Shown here in pieces: positions 33,504 through 46,100 of a stretch of DNA of 64,000 nucleotides (the first letter of the stretch is position 1; each line of letters opens with the position of its first letter). The stretch comes from Poa pratensis (lineage: Eukaryota; Streptophyta; Magnoliopsida; Poales; Poaceae). A program made the translations under genes and the position numbers. The notes beneath the pieces were generated by a model. It made no database searches and was not told where the DNA came from. It worked only from the letters and a program-made list of their open reading frames with translations. The DNA lies in the NCBI GenBank assembly GCA_947311845.1, contig CAMZMU010000123.1, positions 14,360,484 through 14,424,483 on the forward strand, given 5' to 3'.

Positions 33504-33514
33504 CTTTATTGGCG
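33504..33514 (-). promoter_or_regulatory. TATA-like box of the MED26-like gene
   Basis: CCAATAAAGAT on the minus strand lies about 90 bp upstream of ATG 33419. The same stretch (CCAATAAAGG) is conserved upstream of the truncated duplicate near 27306. Confidence 0.4.
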
Positions 33515-33669
33515 ACGGACGGGCTGCGCGTCGCGGCGAGTCCGAGTTCGGCTCCAAGTCTGTGATGCAAGTTCAGGGTAGCGTTGGCGCCAAGCACACC
33601 CAATGATTCAAGCTGGAATCCGAGTCTGGGTCGATCGACCCTGTTTCCAAATCATGCCCGTACGCGTCA

Positions 33670-34340
33670 GGCCCATGTCGATCGACCTGACAGTGAAGGT
33701 GAACTACTCACAGGCTGTGGAGGGGTACAAGAAGGGGGAAGATGGAGTTTAAGGCCCATGTCGGGGATGTTTGTAATCATGTCCACAATCGCGGGAGGTT
33801 TTATACCTGGAGTTGTTCTGAATGTTTTCTAGTTGTAGTTGAGTCGCTGTAGCTGTATTGCTTTCGTTACAGACTGTATGTGCTGAAGAATTGATGTGAT
33901 CTGGGTTGGTGCTTTGAGCACCTGATGCGCCCGGTGTGTGTGTGTGTGTATGTTTTAAAACCTTGTATTATCAGTTTTTCATGGCAATGAAAAATTGGGA
34001 GCCTGTGGCTCCATCGTTCGAAATATAAAATGCCCCGGTTTATGAGGCGCTGTTCTTCTGCAAGGACAGTGGAAGCCTGCCTTCGTTTGTCACTCCCATT
34101 TCCCTTTGCTTCGTGTCAGCCTGTGGCTATCTGAATTAATTGTGTGCGAAAACGACAAGAACAGACATAAATGTTCGGTCTGAGCCTTATCAGGGACAAT
34201 TCGAGACAATCTATATATAAGGTTCTGTTGCTTCATGTTCTTCAACAGTTCTGACAATGGCGCAGGTAGCAGATCAAATGGGGAATCTCGACTTACCAAA
34301 GTTGAAGCCGTCAGGATGGGGTCTTGCAGTTTTAGAAGCA
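33670..34340. other. Intergenic, possible 3' UTR or LINE-tail sequence
   Basis: A (GT)n run near 33935-33950 is followed by TTTTCATGGCAATGAAAAATTGG, resembling a gene or LINE 3' end on the plus strand, but no coding part is recognisable. Confidence 0.3.
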
Positions 34341-34681
34341 ACCTGAACATTAGGTGAGCCAGTTTACGGATGCATTATGCAACCGAGAACATCTTAAAGC
34401 AGATATTATACCCGTAATGTATGAGCAAGTTTCTTATGCGACGACCATACATAACATAACGCCAGTGCCATGGCAGCGACACCGGCGACGGAGCAAAGTA
34501 CAACCATCACAGAATTACATCAACATCTCGTCTCATCTCACCAAAGTGGCGAAGTGTGTGATTGTGTACGATATTAGTATGTTTATAAACGAAGCAGCGG
34601 CATTGTCGACACTCCTCTCCTCCATCCCATATCGCATTCGCACGACACTCCGCTCGATCATCCTCTCCTCCTCCTCCTGGC

Positions 34682-35266
34682 TCAAGGCTGCGTGGGGCTC
34701 GGCGACACGCAGCAGAACCATTTCTTCTGGAACGAAATGCATCGCGCGATATCGATCAGATGACAACAAATCTGCAAGAAAAACTCCGGATGATGTAGAG
34801 AAATGCGTACCGATGTGTTGGCCCTGGAGTTGTTGTTGTTATAGGAGTTCATCTTCTCGGCCCTGGCGTCCTTGCTGTCGGTGGACCTGTTGGTCTTGTG
34901 CACGTTGGCGGGGGCCTTCTTCTCATCCCTGGCCTTGCTGAAGATAACCGTGAACCCGTCGGCGGAGGCCGGGTTGTTCACGTCCCATTGCCCGAACTTG
35001 GGGATGGTGCGACCAGCCTCCATCTGAAGAAACAATATCAACCACCGTTTGTTCACACATTCATGTAATTGCGATCGAGATCGATGAAACAATGTCAACC
35101 ACCATTTGTTGATACATCATGCATGTCATTGCGATCGAGATCGATGAATGAGAATGAAACAATGCATGCATCATTGCATCTTGATTCGATCGGCCGGTGA
35201 TCTAACAACAGGAGATGAAACGGGGAAGACCGGCGGGAACCCATCGAGAGAGAAACTCACCGACAT
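34682..35266 (-). CDS. NOI/RIN4-like domain protein
   Basis: Three exons: 35261-35266 (only ATG TCG), 34811-35023 (71 codons) and 34682-34726 (14 codons plus TGA), all phase 0, giving 87 aa. Introns are 237 and 84 bp with GT-AG ends. An alternative acceptor at 34772 would make an implausibly short 39-bp intron. MEAGRTIPKFGQWDVNN followed by GFTVIFSKARDEKK is an NOI (nitrate-induced) domain, shared with the immune regulator RIN4, whose (V/I)PxFGxW site is the known target of the bacterial protease AvrRpt2. A Ser/Asn-rich linker leads to KKWFCC at the C-terminus; the two Cys are probable acylation sites for plasma-membrane attachment. Small single-NOI proteins are usual in grasses. Confidence 0.88.
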
Positions 35267-35450
35267 GGTTGTTGACGGGGGCCGGTTTCCTTCAGCTGGA
35301 GACACGAGAGAAAATTTTGCCCCCTTGAATTGATGATGAAGCGCAAGAAGTTTTTCGGGGCAAAATTTCCCCCGGGATGAGAGGAAAGGCAGGCAAGGAT
35401 AACCGCAGAGGAGAAGATTAGGGGCGCAACGGCCACTCGCCTCCACCTAC

Positions 35451-35457
35451 TCTTATA
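35451..35457 (-). promoter_or_regulatory. TATA box of the NOI gene
   Basis: TATAAGA on the minus strand is 185 bp upstream of the ATG, implying a leader of about 155-160 nt. Confidence 0.5.
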
Positions 35458-35529
35458 CCCGGCTAACCGCATGCATGCTTTGCATGGGACGCTGCCTAAA
35501 ATTAAGCAGATTTTCAAACGAGTTTTACT

Positions 35530-37404
35530 TTTTTTAACACTAGCAAGGTGTCCCTCGCAAATGCGAGGGCATTGTCTTTAGCGTATTGATTATGTTTAAT
35601 AACTAAATTTGAGGTATCTTAGATGCTGTAAATACGGAAATCTAAATCATATATGCTATAATTAACTATCTAAATATTATGGTAGATAAATAATTGGATG
35701 GTACATAGTTTCAAAAAATTTATCAATCACCAATTAACTTCAAGTCATCTAAAAAGTAATCTTTTTAATTGCACCACGAAACTCTAGCCAACAACTTATT
35801 GGGACAGTGTCACAAAACAAACCTATTGGTTCCATCTGATTCTTGGTGTTTTTCCATGGTTCAACACTTATTAGGCAGTGGTCCATGTAGCCAATGGTTC
35901 TTGTGACTTCTCTTTTATTGTTTTAATCCAACCTCAGGTTGTGCGCCATATTGTATATAAGTAAACATGATTACTCTTTTGAATATGAGTCGATGTTCCT
36001 GTCGATAGCAAGCTAGAAGTTGTAACATTGTCAATCACCTTGACTCAAGTCGTGAATGGACGATGTATATAAATTGTGGTAGTGTGCTCATGAGTATATT
36101 TACATCATACTCAACGTATCTAAAAATTGTAACTGTCTTGTGATTAACTTCTTATTCTCAGTCATGCACACATACATATGAGTACACTTCTATCACCATG
36201 TTCTCTCTAGTCTATGTAGTTCTTTTTTTCTAAATGAGCGAACATGTTTCGTTTACATATCTATTTTATTTCAAAGAAAACAGGGAAGGGAAAAAGCCTT
36301 GTCTTGATACGGTATGAAATGGCGAGTACGATCATCTTTTTTAAACTCTCATATCGCGTTTTCTTCGCACACGCCATAAAATAGGGGGGTACAGAATCCT
36401 GCAGGACAATTATTAAACGATTAAAAGGCTATTGATCTTTCGTAAATTAGCACGGTGACCCACGCATTTGCACGGTTAGATTTGTTTTTGTGTCTTTCAT
36501 TTAGAACGATATATGTTAATGTTTTTTATATACACTTCTCTTACATGCTTTAGAAAATATTGTGTTAATAGAAAAATTCAAATTATAGGAACGTTGTTGA
36601 GAATATATGACATGCATAACTGTTTTCTACTGTTTTCCTGGTGGTTATTTGTAGCACGGTAAATATCTTTAATCAAATTCTCCTATGCATGATTGGAGTT
36701 TGTAAATCAATCTATAAATTGATCTTAAGAAAATCCATGATTGGTAATATATAATGTAAATCTATATTCACCAAAGAACTCTTAAAAAACTCTCTCTCCT
36801 CTCTCTCTCTCTCTCTATTACTTGTCTTTTTTATTGGGCCAAAATCATGCTGGAACCAAATAATTCAACATGTTATATACACTATAGATCAATCTCTGTT
36901 GAATACAGAGGCCAGGGTTTCACTCCCCTTTAAAAAAAAAAATACTGCCAACCATGCTTTTGCGTTTCTATACTCGTAAACACCAGGAGGGACTAAAACA
37001 AATCGACCAGACCATTTTTATGTAGATTGTGTGGTGTGCAATACAGAAATTAAGAGATAATGAAGTAGTATAGAAGACAGAAACCTCTCACATGCTCCAA
37101 GCTTTTAGATGTGAGCATAACACAAACCTTTGATTAATCTCACATGGCTGTGTGAGAAGCATGGTTAGAGGGCCGGCCGGCCAGCCAAAATCATCAAGGT
37201 CAGCAGTTGCAGCGTACGTGAGGTGAGGAGAAGTCTATCCATAATAAAATCCTACCGGGAAGCACAGGTATAGAGGCAGCTGAACAATGACGCTGCGGAT
37301 CACCGCAATGGCCGGGCGCCCGGCCGAGTCCTATCGGGATACGTCGTTGTTATTTTTTTAACTGCTATCGATTAGTTTTGGTACGACTTATGTTGCACAG
37401 AAGA
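35530..37404. other. AT-rich intergenic repeats, no gene seen
   Basis: Two related starts, TAGCAAGGTGTCCCTCGC (about 35541) and TTAGCACGGTGACCCACGC (about 36447), suggest two members of one repeat family in the same direction. The first contains a short hairpin (35552-35569, CCCTCGCA/TGCGAGGG). A (CT)n run lies near 36795-36817. No coding domain. Confidence 0.4.
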
Positions 37405-37573
37405 ATCTCTGACATGGATCGTGTCAAACGTATAAAATAGTTACGTTACTACTAATCTCTCATTAAATCCTAACCATAGATTTTAGATCTAATTATCAAA
37501 ATTAATTTTAATGATGTGGCTTAACGTGGTGTCTTTATTAATACTCCCTCATTTTGCTTTTAGTATATCATAG
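37405..37573 (-). repeat. Dispersed repeat, copy 2 (inverse of 28826-28980)
   Basis: On the minus strand it reads CTATGATATACTAAAAGC, then CCACGTTAAGCCACATCAT and AGATTAGTAGTAAC, in the same order as copy 1. It also carries a CTCCCTCATTTTGC stretch not found in copy 1. Confidence 0.6.
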
Positions 37574-37695
37574 ACAAGCCTCAGCCTGTGCAGTCTGGAT
37601 CCAGCCAGGGCCGTACCTTGGAAACTCGGGGAGCATGCGAAATCGAAATTTAGAGCCATGTGTACATATTTCAGTAGGAGAGAAGCAGTGAAACT

Positions 37696-37978
37696 CCCGA
37701 GAACCTGTCTGTGGTAGGATGGTTAGGACGGTGGTTGTACCCTCAGCCATCAGAGTTCAAACCCCAGGTTTACGCTGGTGTTTCTTATTTAGACAGAATA
37801 TTTTTCAGTGCGAGGCGATGTACCCGTCGACAGCGAGGCGTCCGTGGTGACTTCGTCAATCTCAAGACCTGATCCGCCGGCTCAATCTGTCGGAGGTGCT
37901 CATATAGGTAGGGTGTGCGTGCGTGCATTCATAGAAGTGAGTGTATATGCGTGTATGCGAGCGTCGCAAAAAAAAAAA
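37696..37978 (+). mobile_element. tRNA-derived SINE (Au-SINE type)
   Basis: An A-box-like GTGGTAGGATGGTTAGG and a B-box GAGTTCAAACCCC lie 50 bp apart in the head. The body GGCGATGTACCCGTCGACAG, then GGTGACTTCGTCAATCTCAA and CGGAGGTGCTCATA is typical of the Triticeae Au SINE. It ends in an A-run and is flanked by TGAAACT (37689-37695 and 37979-37985). Confidence 0.88.
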
Positions 37979-38127
37979 TGAAACTGCCTTGAAAAATACC
38001 ACGTCGCACTAATTTCGACTAACCTCTTCTGTAAGTAAAAGTGTAAAACTGATAACATCATTTTGCGTGAGGCATGTTGTAAGTAATATCTCTTTATGCC
38101 CTCTTAAAATTGGTATCTTTGTGGAAC

Positions 38128-39290
38128 CACTACAGGGAGTAGGATCTTTGGCTAGTACAAAATATGAACGGCGAAGCGAAGGCAAAAAGTACTCAGCAAT
38201 CGGCAAAGGCTACTCAGCATATTTTGCCTCCGCAAAGTTTTTTTGCCGGGTGTATTTTTCATGGTACTAGGCAAAGAATTTTTTTTGCCGTGTGTATACT
38301 CGTGACACACGGCAAAGAAAAACATAGCATCATTAGGTGCGGCCTTTAACGGCGCAACCTCTTTGCCGAGTACCAAAGACAACACACGGCGCAGGCTCCC
38401 CCCACGAGCAGTTGCACACGGCAAAGGCTCCCCATATAGCATCATTTTTCATTTTCTAAGTGTAAAAATGGCTTTTTTTATGAAGAACCTATCAAACATT
38501 TGTTGCAAAATTGGACCAACACATTTCTAGAAAATATTAGACCATATTTAATGCATATTTCATCAAATGGTTGCATCAAAAAAGAATTCTATCCTCCTCT
38601 CGTCAAATAGACAAATGTCTGCCGATTCGGCTGGAAGCGGGTCAGAATTAAGAGTCCACTTCACCTTATTCCTATTTTTGGGGTAAATCATTTTTAGATC
38701 CGTAACATGCCCTATTATATGTGGTTCTTTTTCGATTTCACGAGTTTCCGAACCGGCGCCCCGCGGCGCCGTTCTGGCGATACGACATGTCTTTGCCTGG
38801 TGTCCAGGTTTGACACTAGGCAAAGAGATCCTTTGTCAAGTGCCTTCCAAAAGGCACTAGGCAAAGATCTGCTTTGCAGAGTACCTTCAAAACGACACAC
38901 GACAAATATATACTCAGCGCAAATCGGGCGGGAAAACTACCGTCATTCTCTTATTTATTTTCTTTGGTCCAAATATTTTTGTACCCTTATCGGGTGTCTT
39001 CGAAAAACACACGGTAAATATTTCTTTGTCGGGTGCCTCTTTAACACACGGCAAAGCTTGATGCCGTGAGGCAGCCGTCAAGCGCGGGGGAAAAGCCATG
39101 TGGCATGTAACTTTGCCGAGTGCCAATACTGGGCACAAATGTCTTTGCCATGTGTTTTTTCAATGCCGAGTGTATTTGAGATTTTGCCGTGTCCAATTTC
39201 ATTACCGAGTGTCATTACTCGGCAAAGTTTCCCGGCAAAGTTGTTCTTTTCCGATTGCCCGAGATTTAGGACCCGGCAAAGATTGCCAAT
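38128..39290. mobile_element. CACTA-like element fragment
   Basis: The left end CACTACAGGGAGTAGG is followed by many subterminal motifs of the form TTTGCCG(A/T)GTG and CACACGGCAAAG in both directions, characteristic of grass CACTA elements. No right terminus or transposase was found, so the right boundary is approximate. Confidence 0.6.
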
Positions 39291-39499
39291 CCATGACGAG
39301 GTACTGCGCATGGTATCTGTGCCTCTTTGCCCTGAATATATATATCTTCGGGAGGAGAAGTAAGAGTCGGTTTCAAGAGCAACCGTGCAATCTGCGCTCA
39401 ATGTCTTTACTCGTATTCCACGACCCGTAGAACCCGACGTCACCTACTGAATTCCGAGTCCGGCGTACTCATTAGCTTCTTTCCTCTGCGTTTCACCCC

Positions 39500-39639
39500 T
39501 CTGACTCCAAGTCGAAATTCTCAGCCCATATATGCTGGGAGTCAGGTGGTGGCCTCGATGGGACACCCTCATCGCTCCGCCCTCTCCGCAGATCGATCTG
39601 CCGGCCGGGGCCTGCACCAACTAGCCGCCGGTGCCACAG
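39500..39639 (+). other. Possible leader exon of the F-box gene
   Basis: A GC-rich stretch ends in GTGCCACAG|GTAAGGGG, a strong splice donor. The matching acceptor CCATATTTCAG|G would be at 57335, 26 nt before the F-box ATG. The intron would then contain the whole Tat-type Gypsy element. This is inferred only from splice-site quality and order. Confidence 0.35.
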
Positions 39640-39880
39640 GTAAGGGGGTCCCGATATATCTAACCCTCCGTTGACCTGTAAAACAGAAATGTGATTAGTG
39701 CAATCATATTCGTACATGGGAATGAATGGCGAATCTCTCCTCTTTGATGACTGGATTCTATTATTGTTGTAGATTTAACGGGAGTATAGTGCTCATTTGT
39801 CTCCTCTTTCTCTTTTCTGGTTGAAGTTCAGCTTTTTTATTAGGGCAAGAATCCAAATAATTTTCATAATTGAATAAACT

Positions 39881-40471
39881 TGATGGGGGAATAATAACCC
39901 GGTAGGCCCATGAAGAGGGAAGCATGACCCGCCAGGCAGAAGGCCCGGCCAGGACAGCTAACCATCAGCATGGGCCGGGTTACGTCGATGGGCCAGCATG
40001 CTTGTCGGTGACCCGGCTTGGATGGAGAAGATTCTAGAAGACCCAAAGGCGGTGCCGGACTTGGAGAACACGAAGGCCAGAAGACCTAGAGTAGGACTCC
40101 GAGTCTGGGTACAACCCGGGCTTACCTTGTAAAGAACCAGGAGACCCGACCGTCCATATAAGCGGGCTCCTAGGTCATAGTTAAAGAAGCCTTTACGAGA
40201 CAAGTTTACTAGGAGAGAACCAGAGAGATCATCGCTATCAAGCGCCCCCTGTAACCTAGATCGAGATCCGGCTCTGTTGTGGTAGCCGGGTTATCGAGAT
40301 CGAGATCAATAATAGCATAGTAGGAAGTAGGTCTTTATCTGCAATGGAGAGGCCGAACCTGGGTAAATCCTTTGTCCTCGCAGAGCTAAACAAACTCCCA
40401 GACACTAGTTTCGCCTGGCCCAACAACTCAAGTTACCCCATGGTAACATCTGCCGTGTTAACCCCACGACA
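39881..40471 (+). repeat. 5' LTR of the Tat element
   Basis: It runs from TGATGGGGGAAT to CCCCACGACA. It contains an ATG (40344) that is open through the PBS into gag. Confidence 0.93.
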
Positions 40472-40514
40472 ATTGTCGCCCACCGTGGGGCCTGCGTCCA
40501 AAGGTGTCATCATC

Positions 40515-43110
40515 ATGGGAGAAGCTATGCAAGGAATCAAGAACTTCGTTTTCGGCGAGGTTACCATCAACTCGCACGGAGAGCCCATCGTCGACGATTC
40601 TGGCTGGGGGCCGGAATTGGATCTGCTAGAATCAGGTGATATTATTCCAATTGGCAAGATTAATGTTTTCGTTGGTATGGTACATGCAATTAGGTCTGCT
40701 AGTGATGAGGATTGTGAATCTGTGTCAGGAGCCGCCACGCTCATTCAATCTGACGGGGAGGAATCAGTAGGCACAGCAGAGGCCGGGTCACCATTGGTAA
40801 CGCACGAGGAACGGTCGGGAAAGCCGGCATGGATCCCGGGTGATGCAGTGGAACATGAGGAGGATGCTGAATCGATCTTACCCTGTTTCAGACCCGGTAT
40901 GGATATGAGGCTGAAGAGGAAGACGAGGAGGAGCTGGAGTCCTTCCCAAGTACAATCAGGAGGGTGGCTGTTTACACAGCTCCCTCGATCAATGCAGGAG
41001 CATCACCATCAACCGTTGTCCCACCAGTCCCAAACCTAGATCAACAGCAACAACAACAGCAGCAACAGCTACCACCTGTCCTGGAGCAGGCAGATCAGAG
41101 GATGGATGGGGACCCGGCTTCGGTGACAAGTGAGAGTGATGACACGGCTCGTTACAGAAACAACTTTGGCTTCCTCAACAACCGGGTTCAGGTCGAAGAA
41201 AGAGATAACACGGCAAGTGCTCCTGCTCTCTTCAACAATGGTCTGGTCCTGGACCCAACAGCGCTTACGAGGTTGGTTACCCCAGAGAACGCAGCAGTGC
41301 GGGCTACGGAGTTAGACACAGCACGTCGGTCTTTGGAACAGATGCGTAGAGACACAATGGCAGAAAAGCAACAGGTGGAAGCTAGACAGAAGCAAATTGA
41401 AGAGCAGGAGAATCGCCTCAATGAGATGACTCGGGTTCACAGGAGAAGGCACGAAAGCCGGTTAGCAACGGGTGAGAATACCATAAACCCGGCAGCGTTG
41501 TTTAGGACTCTAGTGGATCAAACCATTGGTGTAACTCAAGCAGCTCCAATTATCAGAACAAGTGTAGAACCGAACAGAGGGACTGCAGGAGCCGGTGCAG
41601 CAGTGGTGGGGACACCGGGTTTGCTCGCCGGGGGAGCCGAGGGAAATCCGGGTCTGCCACCGCGAGCGCCGAGGTTCCACACGCCGACGGGTCATTATTC
41701 CAATCCAGCGGATAACGTGTACGCCGCAACTTTAGCGCTCGACCGTATTCCCCTTGGAGACTCGCCAGCAGAGATTGAAGCCCGACGTGCCATAGATATG
41801 TTACACACCGCTGTGGTTCAGCAAGTTCAGTACTCGAAGGACAAAAGTGCACTTCACTCAACAACGTATCGCAGTAAGCGTACCAAGAGCCGCCACGGCG
41901 AAACCCCGCCGCAAGCCGGGTTAGCCGCGGCACCACATCAGCAGAATCAGAATAATCAGCAACCTCAACCCGCCCCAGCAGTATCGGTGGCCCAGCAAAT
42001 AGTTAATGGATCACGAGCAAGAAGAGCGGCCAGCGCGAACCCGGCGGGACCTGTCGTAGCGGTGCCGCAAGGAGGACCCGGCGTCGCAACAGCAGTATCA
42101 GTAGGCTCACCAGGTAATAACAATTTTTTAGCAAGTTCTTCTAACTTAGCCGGGCCAAAGTGTCTTTCAGATGCCATTAGAGCGGAGCCTTCCCTGAGAA
42201 GTTCAAGGAGCCCAACAAAATATCCAATTACGAGCCTAGCGTGGACCCGGCGGTTTGGTTGAGCAGTTATGAGATGGCTATGTGCATTCGCAATGCCACG
42301 GAGAACGTTTGCGCAAAGTACATGTATTTGATGATGAGTGATGAAGCAGCAAAATTGTGGTTCAAGAACTTGCCAGAAAAATCAATCAATTCCTGGGACG
42401 AGCTAAAAGCAATCTTCATCAAGCACTTTCAAGGTACCTGCAAGCGTTTGTTTTCTATTGAAGACCTTGATCGTTGTGTGCAGAGGAAGGGCGAGTCAGC
42501 GCGGCATTGGATGAGACGGGTCACGGAGATCCTTCATTCTTCGTCTTGTATTGAGCCCAAGGATGCAATTTCATCAATGGAAAAGACGTGCAAATTTGTT
42601 CCCTGGTTCAGAAGCTTGGCCGTATGAAGGAGGGTCACCGGGTCAAGCCTGTCACCATGGCTGAGTTGATGGATGCTTGCAACAGACACGCAGCCACGGA
42701 TAAGACCCAGGATGATAATGAAGAGGAGAAAGGGAAAGGCCCGGCAAATAATGGAGGAAAGAGTAACAATGGCAACAGAGGCAATAACAACAACAACCAG
42801 AATCAACACAAGCGTGGGCACAATGAGGGAAGCTCAGAGCTGGTGGCAAACACCAATGCCGGGTTCCAGAGGCAAAGGATGGAAGGAAATTTTCAGGACA
42901 ATAGAGGGTATCAAGGAAATACTGGGAACTATAGTGGTGGAAACAACTATCAAATGTCACGCCCAAGCCCAACTAGCCTTGAGGAGGCTTTTAGGATGCC
43001 ATGTCCTCGCCATAGCAGGAACGGTAGACCTGCCAATCACTCGTTGGCTCAGTGCGTGGACTTGAACAGATGGAAAAATAATGAGATACAAAGGGCACTG
43101 CAAGGGGCAG
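40515..43110 (+). pseudogene. gag of the Tat element, 5' part
   Basis: This is the nucleocapsid precursor. The probable start MGEAMQGIKN at 40515 is in frame with an upstream ATG in the LTR (40344). An acidic N-terminal region, a poly-Gln run (41041-41075) and a coiled-coil stretch (about 41300-41460) precede the gag core (YMYLMMSDEAAKLWFKNLPE, SWDELKAIFIKHFQG, GESARHWMRR). An Asn-rich basic region and a zinc-finger-like CPRHSRNGRPANHSLAQC follow. One-base shifts occur near 40895, 42190 and 42585. The frame is interrupted at 43110 and resumes at 46590. Confidence 0.88.
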
Positions 43111-46100
43111 TGTGGCGCCCCGACCCGACTACTATACAGTGATGCTGTGTGTCACCGGTTAAGCGATACCACCGGAGGTTACGGGTTTACCAATCCCCGG
43201 CCAAAACCTTTGGCAGGCGTTGCTGGGCACACCTCTCCAACAACACAACTCCCCGATCGATGCCTTAACACGGGCACAACTATCAAAGCATAATAATAAG
43301 ATCAAGACTTGTGGAACAACTGGCACATCACAGACTCTACGACACAAAAATATATAGTTCAACTCTTATAGTAGAGAAAGGTAGCAAATGACATTCAGAG
43401 GTCACAGACCCAACATTACATCAAGCGGAAGCAAATTAGGTTGTTCTAAACAACAAGATCCAACATATGGCCTAAGAGGCCTACAGATAAACATCACAGC
43501 GCCAGCTGATCCGGGATGTCCCAAGCTGCCACCTGGGAACCCCAGACTACTCGTCGACGTCCACAAAGAACCCACCTTCGAGGTCGGTGTAGTCCTCCTC
43601 TGAAACAAAGCAAAGACGTTGAGTTCGACGAACTCGCAAGATTAAGAGCTAATATATGCTCCATGATTGGCTTTCAAAGGTTTTATGGCTGTTTTGCATA
43701 AAGCTGATTTTATTTATGAAAGACATAACTCAAGGCATCGACTAATCAGATTATTTTGAAAAAGGGGTAAGAAGTAACTCTTTTTTCTTTTGAGATCACT
43801 TTCTCAACAACAACCACCATCATCATTGTACCTGTTCATCAAAGGCACCTCCCCGAATCACCCTCGAGGAAGTCAACCTTGCATTCGTGAAGTAGTACCT
43901 CTAGTACTCAGTTTTTAATCATTCCGTTAAAGTTATTCTATGATCATCGTCCATTCCCAAGTCGTCCTTAACCGTGGACACGGCTTTTCGAAAAGATTTA
44001 ACCCTGCAGGGTGTACAAATGTTTGCCACGCGTACCGTCCGGCCCATTACCTGCGCATTAGCTCTCTTCCATGGAAAGCCGGCTGGGTGGGAGCGGTGTC
44101 GACTTCTCCCTCGTTAAGGACTTTCCAGGATCATCAGTGGCGGTAGGACTGCCAGGATCACCACACCCCGCCCCACGGCCACTTATTTTCCTAACACCAC
44201 CATCCTCATCTCAGTTCAAACCACCATCACGCACGCGCAAATGGAAAGCCAAACTAGAGGACCCTGCCTAGCCCCGCTCGAGTTATTTAGTCTATGAGGG
44301 TTCCTGCAATTGCATAGGCCTCACGCATGGTTGCACGCTCAGTCTTGGTTCAGGAGGTACAGAACTCGCACCTAGGCGGCAAGAACGAGACAACCCACCA
44401 CATTCCATGTGGCCTCTCATCCCCACCTTCTTAGCATTTTATTATCCACCTCCACAATTCTCCACCATCAACATCACTGTCACAAGTTAACACCTGCTTC
44501 CAGCATTCACCATCCCTAGTACAACTAGGCATTTCACTCGGCATGGCTAAGCACTTGCATAGCGTAGTAAGTATTCCATGGCCAACAATACAAACCTATG
44601 GTAATAGGAAGGTAAAACAGGTATTGGCAACAGGATTCTAATGCAACTAGTAGGATACTCTAATCCAGGCAAAAGACATTTAGAACCGCATGCAATATTA
44701 TAGTGGAGAAAATAATTGCGGAAAATAGGATAAGATATGCTCAGAGGGGGGATTACGCTTGCCTTGTTCAGAGTGCTGGTAGTACTGCTCGGCGGGGTAT
44801 TGAGGTGGAACCCCGTCTGCTTGATCTAACGAAGCACACACGGAAAAACAAATCAATCACCACACATGTGTACAATCACATGATGACATGACAAGTTTAT
44901 GCAAGGTAGCATCATTTAGTTTATTTAGCAACATTAAATGGAGAGCCAAATAATTAGGCAATTATTTGGGAGCAACCCCATATTTAACTTGATGATTTTA
45001 TTACTACTAGAGGTGCAACAATTTAATTGTGGGCAAGTATGCATGATGATGATGATTTTGGGTAGCTCGCATTTTTCTGAGCGTTTTGATATAAAGAACA
45101 GATTTTTCGGAGGTACCGATTAAAAGTTATTATTTTTAGAATTTCTCCTTTTAATTCAGCGCTTTTAACTAATTAAATTTGTCGAATCGATTCCTCGAAC
45201 TCGGGAGAGAGGGAGGGATCGTGTGATTCAAAGTGGTTCGATGTCCGGAGTTGCGCGAGTGAGTAGCGGGAACTCACGCGCAGACGGGAGAGAAAACAGA
45301 AAAACAGAAATCCAAAAAAAAGAAACGGCCTAAATAGCTACAGAGCCCACCGGCCTCCTGGCCGGTCTGGGCCGGCTGGCAGGCCGGCCTGCTAACAGAG
45401 AGCACCGGCCTCCCCACCGGTTTGGGCCGGCTGGTGGGCCGGGCCGTGGCCCGAGGCGAACGGCCTCCTGGCCGGTTTAGGCCGGCCCCAAGGCCGGGCA
45501 GCGAGCGGGCGACGAACGGCGACGAACTCCGGCGTGGGCACGCGGCTACGGCGAGGGAAAAAGGAGGGGAAGGGCACGGGGTGGTTCGGGGGCTCACCAC
45601 GGACACGCTCGAAGCAACGGCGAGGCGCGGGGTGGGCTGGAGGCGACGAACGCGTCCGTCGAAGCTCGGCGGCGAGCTCGGATAGCAGCGGCGAAAAGTG
45701 GACGGCGGCGACAGCAGCGGCGGCCCCGCGTCGATTCCTTGGGCAGGGGTGAGCAGCACGGCGAGGCGGAGCTTTTGCCCCAGACGGCGGGTCTCGAGGT
45801 GGACTACGACGGCGGCGATTCGACGGCGAACGCGAGCTATGGCTCGGCCATGGCGTGCTCGCGAGAAGAACAGAGGATGGCGAGACGGGGAGGAAGCGGG
45901 GAAGGAGCAGGCGAGTGAGGAGGAGAGGCGTGGGGTCGTGCTTCTCCTCGCAGGAGAAGGCCGGAGCAGGGGAGGGTCCAGCGCGGCGCGGCGACCTGGT
46001 GCGGCGGCAGCGACGTGCTGCGCGTCGCTACAGGGGAGGGGATGCAAGTTTTGCAACCAGGCCCCTGGCCGAAATTCCTCCATCACGGACTAGTCCCCGG

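Noticed and set aside
33420..33557. N-terminal extension of the MED26-like protein from ATG 33557
   Set aside because: The upstream ATG lies before the TATA-like box, and the extension has no family similarity.
34772..34810. 39-bp intron alternative in the NOI gene
   Set aside because: Too short for a plant intron; the acceptor at 34727 gives an 84-bp intron and the expected KKWFCC end.
35552..35569. Hairpin CCCTCGCA/TGCGAGGG as a Helitron 3' end
   Set aside because: No CTRR terminus follows the hairpin and no TC 5' end was found.
39776..39795. TATAGTG as the right terminus of the CACTA-like element
   Set aside because: It does not mirror the left CACTACAGGGAGTAGG end, and no 3-bp duplication was found.
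45274..46086. 270-aa minus-strand frame in the 3.5-kb insertion
   Set aside because: Pro/Arg/Ser-rich composition follows from GC-rich DNA; equally long frames on the other strand; no recognised domain.
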